Source: CAYQJS01 sp964417895 | GTDB lineage: Bacteria; Chloroflexota; UBA6077; SHYK01 | Assembly (NCBI GenBank): GCA_964417895.1 | Contig: CAYQJS010000023.1 | Coordinates: forward strand, 10,865-74,864 | DNA length: 64,000 bases | Direction: 5' to 3' | In this document: positions 49,737 to 58,171 of the stretch, one piece after another | Position numbering within the stretch: position 1 is the first letter of the stretch | Layout: each line of letters begins with the position of its first letter | Notes under the pieces: generated by a model | Seen by the model: only the letters and a program-made list of their open reading frames with translations | Databases searched by the model: none | What the model was told of the DNA's origin: nothing | Program-made: the position numbers and the translations under genes

Positions 49737-52700
49737 GTGACTGCACCTGGTCCCGCTTCGCGACCCCTGGAGGGCGAACGCAAGTTCGTCACGGTCCTCT
49801 TTGCCGACGTGGTCGGCTCGACCCAGATCGGGGAAGAGCTGGACCCAGAGCAGGTGGCCGAGCTCATGAATGGCGTGTTCGCCCTCATGAACACGGCGGT
49901 CTCGCGGCATGGCGGGACAGTCGCCCGCCTGATGGGGGACGCCGTCCTGGCATTCTTTGGGGCTCCCGCGACCCACGAGGACGACGCCGAGCGGGCGGTG
50001 CACGCCGGGCTGGCGATCCAGGCCGCGGCCGCGGAATACGCACGCACCGTCCAGGCCACGTACGGGGTGGACTTCGCCGTGCGCGTGGGGATCAACTCCG
50101 GGCTCGTCGTGCTTGCCATCGTGGGAGACGAGATCCGCAGTGAGCTCACTGCAATGGGCGACACGACGAACGTCGCGTCGCGCTTGCAGAGCGCGGCGCC
50201 GCCCGGCGCGGTGCTCATCAGCGCCGACACCCAGCACCTGGTGCGCAACCTGTTCGACTTCAAGGTGTGCACGCCCATCGAGCTGCGTGGCAGATCCGTT
50301 CCCGTGGACACGTACGAGGTGGTGCAGGCGAGGCCGGTGCCGGGCCGGATGCGAGGGCTGGAGGGGATCGCATCCCCGCTGGTCGGACGGGACTCCGAGC
50401 TTCAGATCCTGGGGGAGCGCCTGGAGGCGCTGCGGGGCGGAACGGGCTCCGTGGTGCTGATAACCGGTGAGGCCGGGCTGGGGAAATCGCGACTGGTGGC
50501 GGAAGCCCGCGCTCGGCACGGAGGGGACCTGCGCTGGCTGGAGGGACGGGCCATCTCCTTCGGCGAGCCGCCCAGCTACTACCCCTGGCAGCAGGTCGTG
50601 CGCCAGGCGGTAGACGCCACCGAGGACGACGCGCCCGAATCCGTGCTGGCGGCAATCGCCGACCGCGCCGCACCCGGGCTGAGCCCCGAGCAGCAGGAGC
50701 TGCTCGGCGTCCTGCTCGGTGTGGGAAGCACCAGGGGGAGCGCGGCCGATCTCGACCTGGCGCGGTTCGAGAACGTCGACTTCGGAGAACGGCTGGCGGG
50801 CGCGCTCGGAGCGCTGCTGGCAGAGCTGGCCACCACCCGGCCCGCCGTGATCGTCCTGGACGACCTGCACTGGGCGGACCGGGCTTCGTTGCAGCTGCTG
50901 ACTCGAGCGTTCGACGTGCCCGGTAAGGTGCCGGTATTGATCGTCGGCCTGCTACGGCTGGACCGGACAGCGCCCAGTTGGCAGCTCCTGGAAGACGTCG
51001 AGCAGACAGCCGCATCGCATCGCAGGCTCGACCTGGTGCCACTCTCGATGGAACAGAGCCGCCAACTCCTGGTCGGCCTGGTCGAGGCGGAGCCCCGCTT
51101 GGCGCCGGGGTGTGATCTGATCCTGGCAAAGTCCGAGGGAAACCCGTTCTTCCTCGAGGAGGTGATCCGCTCGCTCATCGACTCGGGGCACATCGTGGAG
51201 GAAGCCGGCGTGCTGCGAGCCACTGCGGAGATCACCGACGTGATGATCCCTGAGACACTCCTGGGGGTGCTAACCGGGCGGATCGACCGGCTTCTGGAGG
51301 ATCCGAAGCGGCTGTTGCAGACGGCCTCGGTCATTGGGCGCATGTTCGCGCGGCGAGTCCTCGGCGCAGTGTGCGATGCAGCACCCGAGAGGGAGCGGAT
51401 CGAGGACGTGGACATGCACCTGCGGACGTTGCGGGACGAGGAACTGATCCGGGAGCGGGTGCAGGCACCCGACCTGGAGTACATGTTCAAGCACGCGTTG
51501 ACGCAGGAAGCGGCGTATGACTCCCTGCTCATCCGGCGTCGTCGCGAGTTCCACCGGCGAGTGGGCGAGGTGATCGAGCGGCTCTACAGTGGCCGTACGC
51601 AGGAGTTCGCCAAGCAGATGGCGCACCACTTCTGGCTGGGCGGCGACTGGGAGCGAGCCGCCGGCTACGCAGTGTTGGCGGGGGCACGGGCCGACGAGAT
51701 GTTCGCGCCGGAGGAGGCGATCGAGCAGTACGAGCGGGCGATGGAAGCGCTGGAAAAGACCTCGCCGCTGGATGCGGTGCGGCTGGTGGATGCCACCCTG
51801 GCGTGGGCGCGGCCGGCGATGAAGCTGCGCAGGCCAGCGGAGCTCCTACCTCGGCTAGCCAGAGCGGTAGCTCTGGCTCGCGAAGCTGGCGACAAGCGCC
51901 AGCTCGCACGCGCCCTGAGCTGGATCGGAAACGTTCACACCTTTGGCGGGACCCCGGCGTTCGGAATCGAACCGCTGACGGAGAGCCACCGGCTCGCCGA
52001 CGAGTTGGGGGAAGAGATGCTGACGATGCTGCCGAGCTTCCACATCACGCTGGCCATGGTGGACCAGAGCCCGCGGCTCGGGCTGGAAGCGCTGAACGAC
52101 GTCATCGAAATGGCGCGGAAGTACCGGAGCCCGGAGATCGAGGCGCACGCACTCGCTGCGCGCGCGATCGCGCTCGCCCGCCTGGGCGAGAACGCGGCGG
52201 CACTGGCAGCGGCACAAGAAGCGCGGGCAGTGATTGCCCGATCGACCTCGTTGGTGAAACGCGCGGACGTGAACCTATATCTGGCGGTGGCCTACGCCGT
52301 CATGGGAGACATCGAGCAGGCGCTCTACCTGGGCGAGCTGGGGACCGAGGAGTCAATCGAGGCAAATGCGCCACAGTGCACCGTGTTCGGGCACTGGGCG
52401 ACCGGGTCGTGCCGGCTAGCGGCCGGCTCGCCCGACGATGCTGCGCGCTCCCTGCGACAGGGGTTGGAGCTGTTCGACGCGAACCTCGGGCAGGTGAGCG
52501 CTGGCCATCAGTTCAGAAACCAGCTGAACACGTGGTTGCAGGTGGCGGAGCTGCGTCAGGGAAAGGCCGAGGCAGTGGATGGGCTCGAGGAAGCGCGGGC
52601 CAACGCTGAGGTTATGGGCGATGAGTTCACGGCAGCCTTCGCGGCGGAGGCCCTCGCCAGTGCGCATGTGGACCGCGGCGAACTGGAGCGCGCAGCCGCG

Positions 52701-52871
52701 CGCATCGAGGCAGCCGTCGGGTTCTACCGGCGCAACGGGATGCTCCCGTTCCTGGTGCAGGCCCTCCCTGTGGCCGCCCGCGTCTACCGAGCGCAGGGGT
52801 TGACGCGTGAAGCAGACCTGGCTCTGGAGGAGGTGGAGCGGCTGCGGGCTCAGATCGCCGCAGCTGCGTAG
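49737..52871 (+). CDS. class III adenylate/guanylate cyclase - AAA ATPase - TPR protein
   Basis: The 1044-residue protein starts at GTG. Residues about 15-190 form a class III cyclase domain with metal-binding Asp24 in 'LFADVVGST' and Asp68 in 'LMGDAVLAFFG'. 'MGDTTNVASRL' is the transition-state region. Residues about 215-560 are a predicted ATPase with P-loop 'GEAGLGKSRL' near 243-250 and 'VIVLDDLHWADRAS'. The C-terminal half is TPR-like helices. This three-part design is common in several phyla, including actinobacteria. It begins 66 bases after the kinase gene on the same strand, so its cNMP product may feed the kinase's binding domain. Confidence 0.9.
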   Translation: MTAPGPASRPLEGERKFVTVLFADVVGSTQIGEELDPEQVAELMNGVFALMNTAVSRHGGTVARLMGDAVLAFFGAPATHEDDAERAVHAGLAIQAAAAEYARTVQATYGVDFAVRVGINSGLVVLAIVGDEIRSELTAMGDTTNVASRLQSAAPPGAVLISADTQHLVRNLFDFKVCTPIELRGRSVPVDTYEVVQARPVPGRMRGLEGIASPLVGRDSELQILGERLEALRGGTGSVVLITGEAGLGKSRLVAEARARHGGDLRWLEGRAISFGEPPSYYPWQQVVRQAVDATEDDAPESVLAAIADRAAPGLSPEQQELLGVLLGVGSTRGSAADLDLARFENVDFGERLAGALGALLAELATTRPAVIVLDDLHWADRASLQLLTRAFDVPGKVPVLIVGLLRLDRTAPSWQLLEDVEQTAASHRRLDLVPLSMEQSRQLLVGLVEAEPRLAPGCDLILAKSEGNPFFLEEVIRSLIDSGHIVEEAGVLRATAEITDVMIPETLLGVLTGRIDRLLEDPKRLLQTASVIGRMFARRVLGAVCDAAPERERIEDVDMHLRTLRDEELIRERVQAPDLEYMFKHALTQEAAYDSLLIRRRREFHRRVGEVIERLYSGRTQEFAKQMAHHFWLGGDWERAAGYAVLAGARADEMFAPEEAIEQYERAMEALEKTSPLDAVRLVDATLAWARPAMKLRRPAELLPRLARAVALAREAGDKRQLARALSWIGNVHTFGGTPAFGIEPLTESHRLADELGEEMLTMLPSFHITLAMVDQSPRLGLEALNDVIEMARKYRSPEIEAHALAARAIALARLGENAAALAAAQEARAVIARSTSLVKRADVNLYLAVAYAVMGDIEQALYLGELGTEESIEANAPQCTVFGHWATGSCRLAAGSPDDAARSLRQGLELFDANLGQVSAGHQFRNQLNTWLQVAELRQGKAEAVDGLEEARANAEVMGDEFTAAFAAEALASAHVDRGELERAAARIEAAVGFYRRNGMLPFLVQALPVAARVYRAQGLTREADLALEEVERLRAQIAAAA

Positions 52872-53017
52872 GACACCAGGTCAGGCGAAGGCGGCAACGA
52901 CGCCCCCAACGGTCGACAGCTCCTGACACCAGGTGCGCCCGTGCCGCTCGTGTTGGGGGGGCCGCCTCCGCGCCGGGGTGCGGTGACCGCGCGGGGGAAG
53001 CGGCGGAGGGAGCACGC

Positions 53018-53376
53018 AGAATCGTCTCGTACCCTACACGGTGTTCATCGATCCGCAGCTCGGCCGCGTCGGTTTGAGCGAGGAGGAGGCTCGGAAGCAA
53101 GGGCGCAACATCCGCGTCGCCGGCATGCCGATGACCTGGGTCGCGCGGGCCCTGGAGGTTGACGAGGCGCGGGGGCTCATGAAGGCCATCGTCGATGCCG
53201 ACACTGGCGAGATCCTGGGCGGGGCCGTGCTGGGGATCGAGGGTGGCGAGATCATGGCCATGCTGGAGATCGCCATGCTTGGGCATCTGCCCTACACGGT
53301 CTTGCGAGACGCGATCTTCGCTCACCCGACTCTCGCTGAGAGCCTGAACACTCTGTTTGGGACCCTGGATCGGTAG
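53018..53376 (+). pseudogene. truncated copy of the mercuric-reductase-like gene C-terminus
   Basis: From about 53018 to the stop at 53376 the sequence closely follows 45180-45536. It gives the last roughly 115 residues of the flavoprotein, including 'DPQLGRVGLSEEEARKQGRN' and 'FAHPTLAESLN'. The upstream sequence is unrelated, and the FAD and NAD domains and redox Cys pair are absent. The reading frame is intact and differences are mostly silent or conservative, so the copy is recent or conserved by gene conversion. It is probably non-functional. Confidence 0.8.
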
Positions 53377-53424
53377 CCGATCAGCCCTTCCTTGCGCATG
53401 CAGGAGGCAACACCGCTTTTCTCT

Positions 53425-53446
53425 AAGGGGGTGAATGGGCCCCCTT
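53425..53446. terminator. short G/C hairpin after the truncated gene (weak candidate)
   Basis: AAGGGGG and CCCCCTT flank an 8-base loop, giving a 7-bp stem. No T-run follows on either strand, so termination is uncertain. It lies about 100 bases beyond the displaced tRNA 3' end and could be part of the original tRNA downstream region. Confidence 0.3.
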
Positions 53447-53545
53447 GCGCCTTCGGTCGGGATCACTCGGGGGTAAACGCTCCGCTGCCGGGCCCAGGCG
53501 AAGTCGACCCCCAGCGGTCCTCAGCACGCAAGACCTTATGACTCG

Positions 53546-53598
53546 TCGTGGTAGCGGGAGTGGGAGTCGAACCGACGACCTTCGGGTTATGAGTCCGA
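53546..53598. repeat. attL: displaced 3' half of the initiator tRNA gene
   Basis: It matches 63119-63171 over 53 bases with three mismatches (T for G in the T-arm region, G for C, and T for C after the anticodon). Similarity stops just past the anticodon stem, and the 5' half of a tRNA is missing, so this is not a functional tRNA. Confidence 0.85.
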
Positions 53599-53628
53599 AG
53601 GCGGCAGCCGGGAGGCGTCCGCGCTAGT

Positions 53629-53750
53629 CCGCTGCGGTCCGTATTCGTGCGTATTTGGGGAGAGCTTGACCGCTGAGGGGCCCACTCGGTCCAGTGAAGT
53701 CCACAGAAATTCTCTCAGGTCCGCGTGTTTTGCGGTCAGGATTGCGGTCG
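53629..53750. other. left arm-type integrase site candidates (TTGCGGTC)
   Basis: TTTTGCGGTCAGGATTGCGGTC (two TTGCGGTC copies in 53727-53750) plus a related CTGCGGTCC near 53633. The same word pair occurs at 63041-63066 at the other end in the same orientation. Tyrosine integrases bind such arm repeats on both sides of the core. Confidence 0.5.
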
Positions 53751-53823
53751 GCCGATACGGTAGAGGGGAGCGCGTTTCGCATTGCGCGCCTCAGCCGATA
53801 CCCAGGCATGGGAGACTTAACCC

Positions 53824-54465
53824 TCATCCCTCGCCAAATCGGGCTACCCAAGCTGCCGGCTTTGTGATCGTTCCCAGTTGGTCGGTCAACGCCGCTGGGA
53901 ACTGACAGGCAGCCAGCGCGCGTTTCCGAATCGGGCGCTGGAAGCTCGCCACCTTGCCGAGTTCCCAGCTCATCCGCGCGTGGGGACACAGGACCCCAAC
54001 CCGGAGACCGAACTTCTTCTGCACGATGTCGATTGGGAGGGCCAAATCTGAGTCGTTGGAAACGATCACCGCCATTTCGAACTCGTGATCGAACGCATCC
54101 GCGAGGAGGTAGGTGGCCAGGTTGACGTCTGAACCCTTCTCTTCTGTCTTGAGCACCCTGACGGTCGCCGGGCCCTGCTTGGGCGGCGGATCCAGCGGCA
54201 AGCGCACGGCGTTCGTGAGAAAGCTACCGTAATGGACGGAGAGGATGGGGATGGTCTCTAAGGCCCGCAGGTAGGTCAGTTGGCGCTGTGGCTGTTGCGG
54301 GTCGTCCCTCGGCTGAATGCGAGCGGTGAAATAGCGAATCCGGCCGATCTTGTCCCCAGGCAGGAGAAAGGTACAAAGCTTGCCAAGGTCGAGCCATTTG
54401 AAGGACGTGCCCTTTACAGCACCGTAGTACAGGTTAAAGCCGTCTACGTAGACGTTCGTCTTCAT
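53824..54465 (-). CDS. NYN-domain protein (LabA/DUF88-like, PIN-type nuclease fold)
   Basis: The 213-residue protein opens with 'NVYVDGFNLYYGAV', where the first acidic residue is typical of the NYN/LabA fold. It has 'KTEEKGSDVNLATYLLADAF' and 'AVIVSNDSDLALPIDIV', with further conserved acidic residues that would bind metal. The fold belongs to the PIN-like ribonuclease group. Members cut RNA in some systems and occur in phages and defence islands. It is nearest to the left end of the element and reads toward the boundary. Whether it acts in defence, regulation or RNA turnover is unknown. Confidence 0.88.
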   Translation of the reverse strand: MKTNVYVDGFNLYYGAVKGTSFKWLDLGKLCTFLLPGDKIGRIRYFTARIQPRDDPQQPQRQLTYLRALETIPILSVHYGSFLTNAVRLPLDPPPKQGPATVRVLKTEEKGSDVNLATYLLADAFDHEFEMAVIVSNDSDLALPIDIVQKKFGLRVGVLCPHARMSWELGKVASFQRPIRKRALAACQFPAALTDQLGTITKPAAWVARFGEG

Positions 54466-54562
54466 AGCAGAGAATGAGGCCGCCCGTAAGCGGCCTCGAT
54501 CCCGAGCACCGAAGTGACCCGGGGGGATGTCCCATTATACCAGGCTGCTCACCAGTTTGTGC

Positions 54563-54958
54563 CTACTGGTAACTAACCTCCCCGCGCCACTCCGCCCATC
54601 GACGTCGCTGGGCCTCAGCAATCCGGTCGCGGCCCTCGACTGTGCGCGGCCCCGTGCTCATGCCACCGTGCCACTTGCACCGTGTCCGTCCAGGCTCCGG
54701 GATGTTCCGGCAGGCGTGGTGGTCCGGTTGCTTTGTCCTCGCCCCACAGCGCCGGATACGCCACTCCCCACGGTAGACCTGAGTAAGCACCTGCAGCCTG
54801 TGCACGAGGGCTATTTGACTGAGCTGTCGCAGCGCGGCGATGCACTCCGCCACTGTTCTCGGGGGCTCGTCCGGAACCTTCACCCGGCTCCAGAACTCGT
54901 CCTCGGCCGCGAGGACATCCTGCACCAGTTGCTGCTTCCAGCGCTTTCGTCCCGCCAC
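54563..54958 (-). CDS. HGGxSTG-domain protein
   Basis: The protein has 131 residues from a GTG at 54958, with AGGAGC 9 bases upstream. A longer frame reaches 55216, but its extra 86 residues look like the antisense of a membrane segment. A Cys-rich region 'CGARTKQPDHHACR' is followed by 'CKWHGGMSTGPRTVEGR', the named HGGxSTG signature seen in phages and mobile elements. The Cys and His residues probably bind zinc. A role in DNA handling, such as packaging or transfer, is often proposed but not established. It follows the NYN gene on the minus strand. Confidence 0.7.
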   Translation of the reverse strand: MAGRKRWKQQLVQDVLAAEDEFWSRVKVPDEPPRTVAECIAALRQLSQIALVHRLQVLTQVYRGEWRIRRCGARTKQPDHHACRNIPEPGRTRCKWHGGMSTGPRTVEGRDRIAEAQRRRWAEWRGEVSYQ

Positions 54959-54991
54959 TGCCTGAAGCTCCTGCCTCTGCTCGGCTGGTGA

Positions 54992-55123
54992 ATGATGAGG
55001 ACGGTCACGAGGAAGCTCCCTTCGGCAGGTGCTCTTCTCCTTGTGCTGGCCGTGGGCATCGTGATGGGCGCGATGATTATGCTGGTTCTTCTCGGTCGGT
55101 ATGAGTTGAAGCTGGGGGGCTAG
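54992..55123 (+). CDS. 43-residue single-pass membrane protein
   Basis: From ATG at 54992 to TAG at 55121 it encodes a basic N-terminus, a hydrophobic stretch of about 25 residues ('LLLVLAVGIVMGAMIMLVLL') and a short tail, the design of a small inner-membrane protein. No strong ribosome site is seen, and it lies opposite the disputed N-terminal extension of the HGGxSTG frame. It could be a regulator or toxin-like peptide, or chance. Confidence 0.4.
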   Translation: MMRTVTRKLPSAGALLLVLAVGIVMGAMIMLVLLGRYELKLGG

Positions 55124-55245
55124 CGTAGATGCCGGCGCCGCCCGGCTCGACCGACTCACCGGTGAGCTGTGCACGTCAACCTCGGCCGGAGGGGGGCCAA
55201 TGTACTGGCGGTGCACTCTCGGTCGGCTGCCCTTCTAAAGGGGTG

Positions 55246-55566
55246 TCAGGCGGCACCTGGACGCATCGCTACCCCGTCGTTGCCGCAGTACTCCGCGAGG
55301 AACAGCGCGAGGTCAAACAGAGCGTCGTCCGCCGAAGCTCTCCGCTCGCGGATTGCCGCAAGAGTCTGATCGATGCGCGCCAGAAGGTGGCCGTGGTTGC
55401 TCCAGTGGCGATGTAGCGAGGATGGAGACAGTCGATAGCGGTCCGCCACGGCGCGGTAGGTCTCCGTTCTAAGCGCCGTGTCGATAGCGGCGCGCTCCGG
55501 GTGCACGCAAGTCGAACACCGGCGCACGTCAGTTTCCGCTCCCTCGATATGCCGCTCGTCGCCCAC
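55246..55566 (-). CDS. small DNA-binding protein with zinc-like Cys pair and HTH
   Basis: The 106-residue protein has Cys-x2-Cys at 'RCSTCVHPERAAIDTAL' followed by a helix-turn-helix-like 'AVADRYRLSPSSLHRHW'. This layout is common in phage and element proteins, including small terminase-like and regulatory proteins. No partner large terminase gene is present. It stands between the HGGxSTG gene and the secreted protein gene. Its role is probably DNA recognition, but not proven. Confidence 0.65.
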   Translation of the reverse strand: MGDERHIEGAETDVRRCSTCVHPERAAIDTALRTETYRAVADRYRLSPSSLHRHWSNHGHLLARIDQTLAAIRERRASADDALFDLALFLAEYCGNDGVAMRPGAA

Positions 55567-55767
55567 TCATAGCGACGCTCTCAAGCCTACCACCGCAGAG
55601 GCTCGTGCGCGCGTTTGCGAGCGTACGCAAGGCGTCCTCACCTGGCCAGCCGTATCGCTAGCTCTACCGAGGAAGACTGCTTTTTCGACAACCACCGCCC
55701 TATGCGAGTGGCGCACCCGACCCTATACTGGTTCTGAGCATCGTGTAACCAAGCCGCCGGCGGTGGA

Positions 55768-56397
55768 ATGAACATCCTGCGTAGCCTCCTGATCGGAAGC
55801 ACTCTCTCACTGGCGATCTCAGTGGCGCCGCCCCCTGTGTCGGCGCAGGTAGACATCGACCTGTTCAACGCCTGCTTCGATGAAGCGCTTGCCTTAACTC
55901 GGGTGTTGTTCCCCGACACTTCCTTAGCCGCATCGTTCGGCCAGGACCAGCGTCAAGCTGCGCTCGACGGAGGCCTCAGGGAGTCACTCGTCTTGTGGTG
56001 CATCGAAGATCCGGCCGGAGACACGGTGCGGCAGAACATGGCCAGTCTCATCGCTGAGGCAAGGGCCAGCGTGGCCGCAGCACCAACGTCTGTGCCCACC
56101 CCTGCACCGGCACCTGCTACGCCCACGCGTCAACCGGCACCCACCCCTCTACCGACCGCTGTTCCTGATACCCGTCAGCTTCAAGCATGCATCGTAGAGG
56201 CGCACGCCCTCTATCTTTCGTATCTCCGTTACGCTCAGATCCTCGTCTACCCGGGTCCTTTCGATCCGGCAGGATACTGTCATGCGGATCCCTCCGGAGC
56301 GACAATGCGCCAAGCGATGGCCTTACTTTTCGCTCTGGCCGGCGCGCCACCAGATCTTGTCCAGTCTATCTTACGTGGCGGTGCGCGACTTCCCTAG
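55768..56397 (+). CDS. secreted two-repeat Cys protein with a Pro/Thr linker
   Basis: The 209-residue protein has an N-terminal signal peptide ('LRSLLIGSTLSLAIS', likely cleavage after 'VSA-Q'). Two similar units follow. The first has 'ACFDEALAL' and 'WCIEDPAGDTVRQNMASL'; the second has 'ACIVEAHALYL' and 'YCHADPSGATMRQAMALL'. They are joined by a Pro/Ala/Thr-rich linker at residues about 110-130. Each unit has two cysteines that could form a disulfide outside the cell. No known family is recognised. It is the only plus-strand gene in this part of the element, so it has its own promoter. Confidence 0.6.
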   Translation: MNILRSLLIGSTLSLAISVAPPPVSAQVDIDLFNACFDEALALTRVLFPDTSLAASFGQDQRQAALDGGLRESLVLWCIEDPAGDTVRQNMASLIAEARASVAAAPTSVPTPAPAPATPTRQPAPTPLPTAVPDTRQLQACIVEAHALYLSYLRYAQILVYPGPFDPAGYCHADPSGATMRQAMALLFALAGAPPDLVQSILRGGARLP

Positions 56398-56533
56398 TCT
56401 CACGCGTGCGTGGAGCACGATTTTTCCGAGGGGATGGTGCGTACCGAGCGAGGGAGTGCCTGGGCACCAGCCCCCTACCCCCGGGCCTGGCTTCTCAGAC
56501 TAGGAAAGGGCCTTTCGCTACTGCCCGGTGATC

Positions 56534-56845
56534 CTATTTGTGCTTTTCAATCCATGCGATGAAGGGCACGGCAAAGAGCAGGAAACAAAGCAGAAGGCCC
56601 AGCCCAAGATCAAACGTGCTGGCTACCCAAAGGGTTAGCGTGAGGTTGCCAACCCACCAGCAGGCAATGAGCGGAAGCCAGATAACCCACTCAAGGATGT
56701 CGGCCGAGGATATGCTGCGGCGCGGCGAGCGTTCTTGTGGAACGTTGAGCTTCGCAAGCAGCGCATCATCCTCTGGCGTGGCGGCGGGCGAAATGGGCCT
56801 CATCTGAGTAGTACGGAAGATCGATAGGAACGGAATCCTCACCAC
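56534..56845 (-). CDS. small two-helix membrane protein
   Basis: The 103-residue protein has a polar N-terminal half of about 45 residues. Two hydrophobic segments follow ('WVIWLPLIACWWVGNLTL' and 'LGLGLLLCFLLFAVPFI') before a basic end. No family is recognised. It lies in the minus-strand group of membrane genes inside the element. Function unknown. Confidence 0.55.
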   Translation of the reverse strand: MVRIPFLSIFRTTQMRPISPAATPEDDALLAKLNVPQERSPRRSISSADILEWVIWLPLIACWWVGNLTLTLWVASTFDLGLGLLLCFLLFAVPFIAWIEKHK

Positions 56846-56877
56846 AGGCTCCCCGAGTATCTAGGACTCGGCCATGC

Positions 56878-57657
56878 TCACGTGCGCCCCAGCGTGTCTG
56901 GCCGCGATGAGAGCGGTCCTTCGAGATTGAGCTGGGGCGCGTCTTCCGCATTCGCGGCCGTGCCCCATGAGGTCGCATTCACACTACGCCGGTCCGCCAG
57001 GAACAGCATGCTGATACTGCCGACCATGACGAAAGCCAGGATGGCGGCACCCTCGTGAGTGCCTTGAGGCATGGGCGGGGCGCTGCTGCTGCCGCCCGCG
57101 AGTACGATCCGTCCCCAGACCATGGCCCGGCTCAGATTGTCCCGCCCCAGTTCGTCGGTGCCGAATGGATGCCCGACACTTGGGCCGGACCAGCGCTCCG
57201 GCAAGCTAACATGATCTGGGGAAACAGGCCACACCAGCGGACCCACGAACGCGACGGCGAATGCGAGGGCAACCACGGCTAGCCCGCTGGTACCGATGAT
57301 ACCTAGCGAGACGGTCAGTCGATCACGGCCCGGAAGAACTCCTCGCTTCTCCGGGCTGGGGCCCGCCTGCTGCTGCCAGCGCTCCTTGCGCTGGGCGTAG
57401 ACGATTCCCAAGATCGCCGCGCCAAGGGTGGGCACTGCGCCGGCCGCGCCGATGGCAAGCGCCGAGCGCTTCGACTCTGCGCGTAGCCAGTACTTGGCAA
57501 TCGCCACCATGAGCGGGAAGCTCGCGGCGACCAATAGCAACGAAGAACCGCCTGAGCGGAGCACGACCAAGCCCACAATGTACTGCGTCAGGAAGATCGT
57601 GAACCCAAACAGGAGGAAGCGGCCCAGCCGTGTTGGAGCTTTGGCGAGGCCACGCAT
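56878..57657 (-). CDS. membrane protein with an OppC-like motif in an unrelated frame
   Basis: The protein has 259 residues from an ATG at 57657 with GGAGAG upstream; a longer frame adds 42 residues. It has four N-terminal hydrophobic helices. A segment 'HPFGTDELGRDNLSR' follows that matches the periplasmic N-terminal motif of dipeptide/oligopeptide permeases (OppC/DppC). The remainder of the permease is missing; one more hydrophobic helix is followed by a polar tail. It looks like a chimera or a domain reuse. Location inside the element suggests surface or transport-related cargo; function unknown. Confidence 0.55.
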   Translation of the reverse strand: MRGLAKAPTRLGRFLLFGFTIFLTQYIVGLVVLRSGGSSLLLVAASFPLMVAIAKYWLRAESKRSALAIGAAGAVPTLGAAILGIVYAQRKERWQQQAGPSPEKRGVLPGRDRLTVSLGIIGTSGLAVVALAFAVAFVGPLVWPVSPDHVSLPERWSGPSVGHPFGTDELGRDNLSRAMVWGRIVLAGGSSSAPPMPQGTHEGAAILAFVMVGSISMLFLADRRSVNATSWGTAANAEDAPQLNLEGPLSSRPDTLGRT

Positions 57658-57964
57658 GCACTTCTCTCCGTTAGATTGTTCACGGAGGATACCGGATACC
57701 CCCGCACGTGGTGCCCCCCACGCCGCATCCGGACGCGGTCCATGAGGAAGATCCCGTTTGTCCGGTAGCTGCCCCTTCTGCATGCGGGCCGATCAATTTT
57801 TTCGCGAGGGTCATGAGTTAGAACGCCGCCCTGCGCTTGGGCTCCAGCCCCCGGTTCAGGTACCGTCGCCTACGCGTTTGTTTTTCAGCGCGGAAGGAAC
57901 CCCCGCTCCGCCCGCGCCAGCCTGAAACGGCACACTCCCCCCACCCAGTCCCCCTGGATATGGG
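57658..57964. other. 307-base gap inside the element, no supported gene
   Basis: No ribosome-site-backed frame and no repeats recognised. It precedes the membrane gene on the minus strand and likely holds its promoter, but I cannot assign a clear -35/-10. Confidence 0.4.
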
Positions 57965-58171
57965 CTAGCCCTTAGCCTTGGCACTCTCGGCCTGCGCCTT
58001 TGCGTCTTTTAGTCGTTGGCGCCGTGCTGCGCTGCGGCAACGGTTCGAGCAGTAGCTGCGATAGGTGGTACCGCGGATAGGCGCGCCACACACAGCGCAC
58101 ACGGATTCGACAATCCGGCGCCGTGCCGCCAGTTGGCGCGCGAGGTCGGACGGAGACATGGGCTCACTCAT
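57965..58171 (-). CDS. small zinc-finger protein
   Basis: The protein has 68 residues from the ATG at 58171; starts four codons downstream or 21 codons upstream are possible. Zinc-ligand pattern is 'CAVCGAP' and 'YCSNRCRSAARRQR', Cys-x2-Cys...Cys-x3-Cys, followed by a basic tail. Similar short proteins are common in actinophage and plasmid DNA. Probably binds nucleic acid; target unknown. Confidence 0.6.
   Translation of the reverse strand: MSEPMSPSDLARQLAARRRIVESVCAVCGAPIRGTTYRSYCSNRCRSAARRQRLKDAKAQAESAKAKG

Noticed and set aside
53546..53625. second tRNA-Met gene at the left end
   Set aside because: Only the 3' half matches; the 5' half and D arm are missing and the T arm is altered, so it is the displaced att copy.
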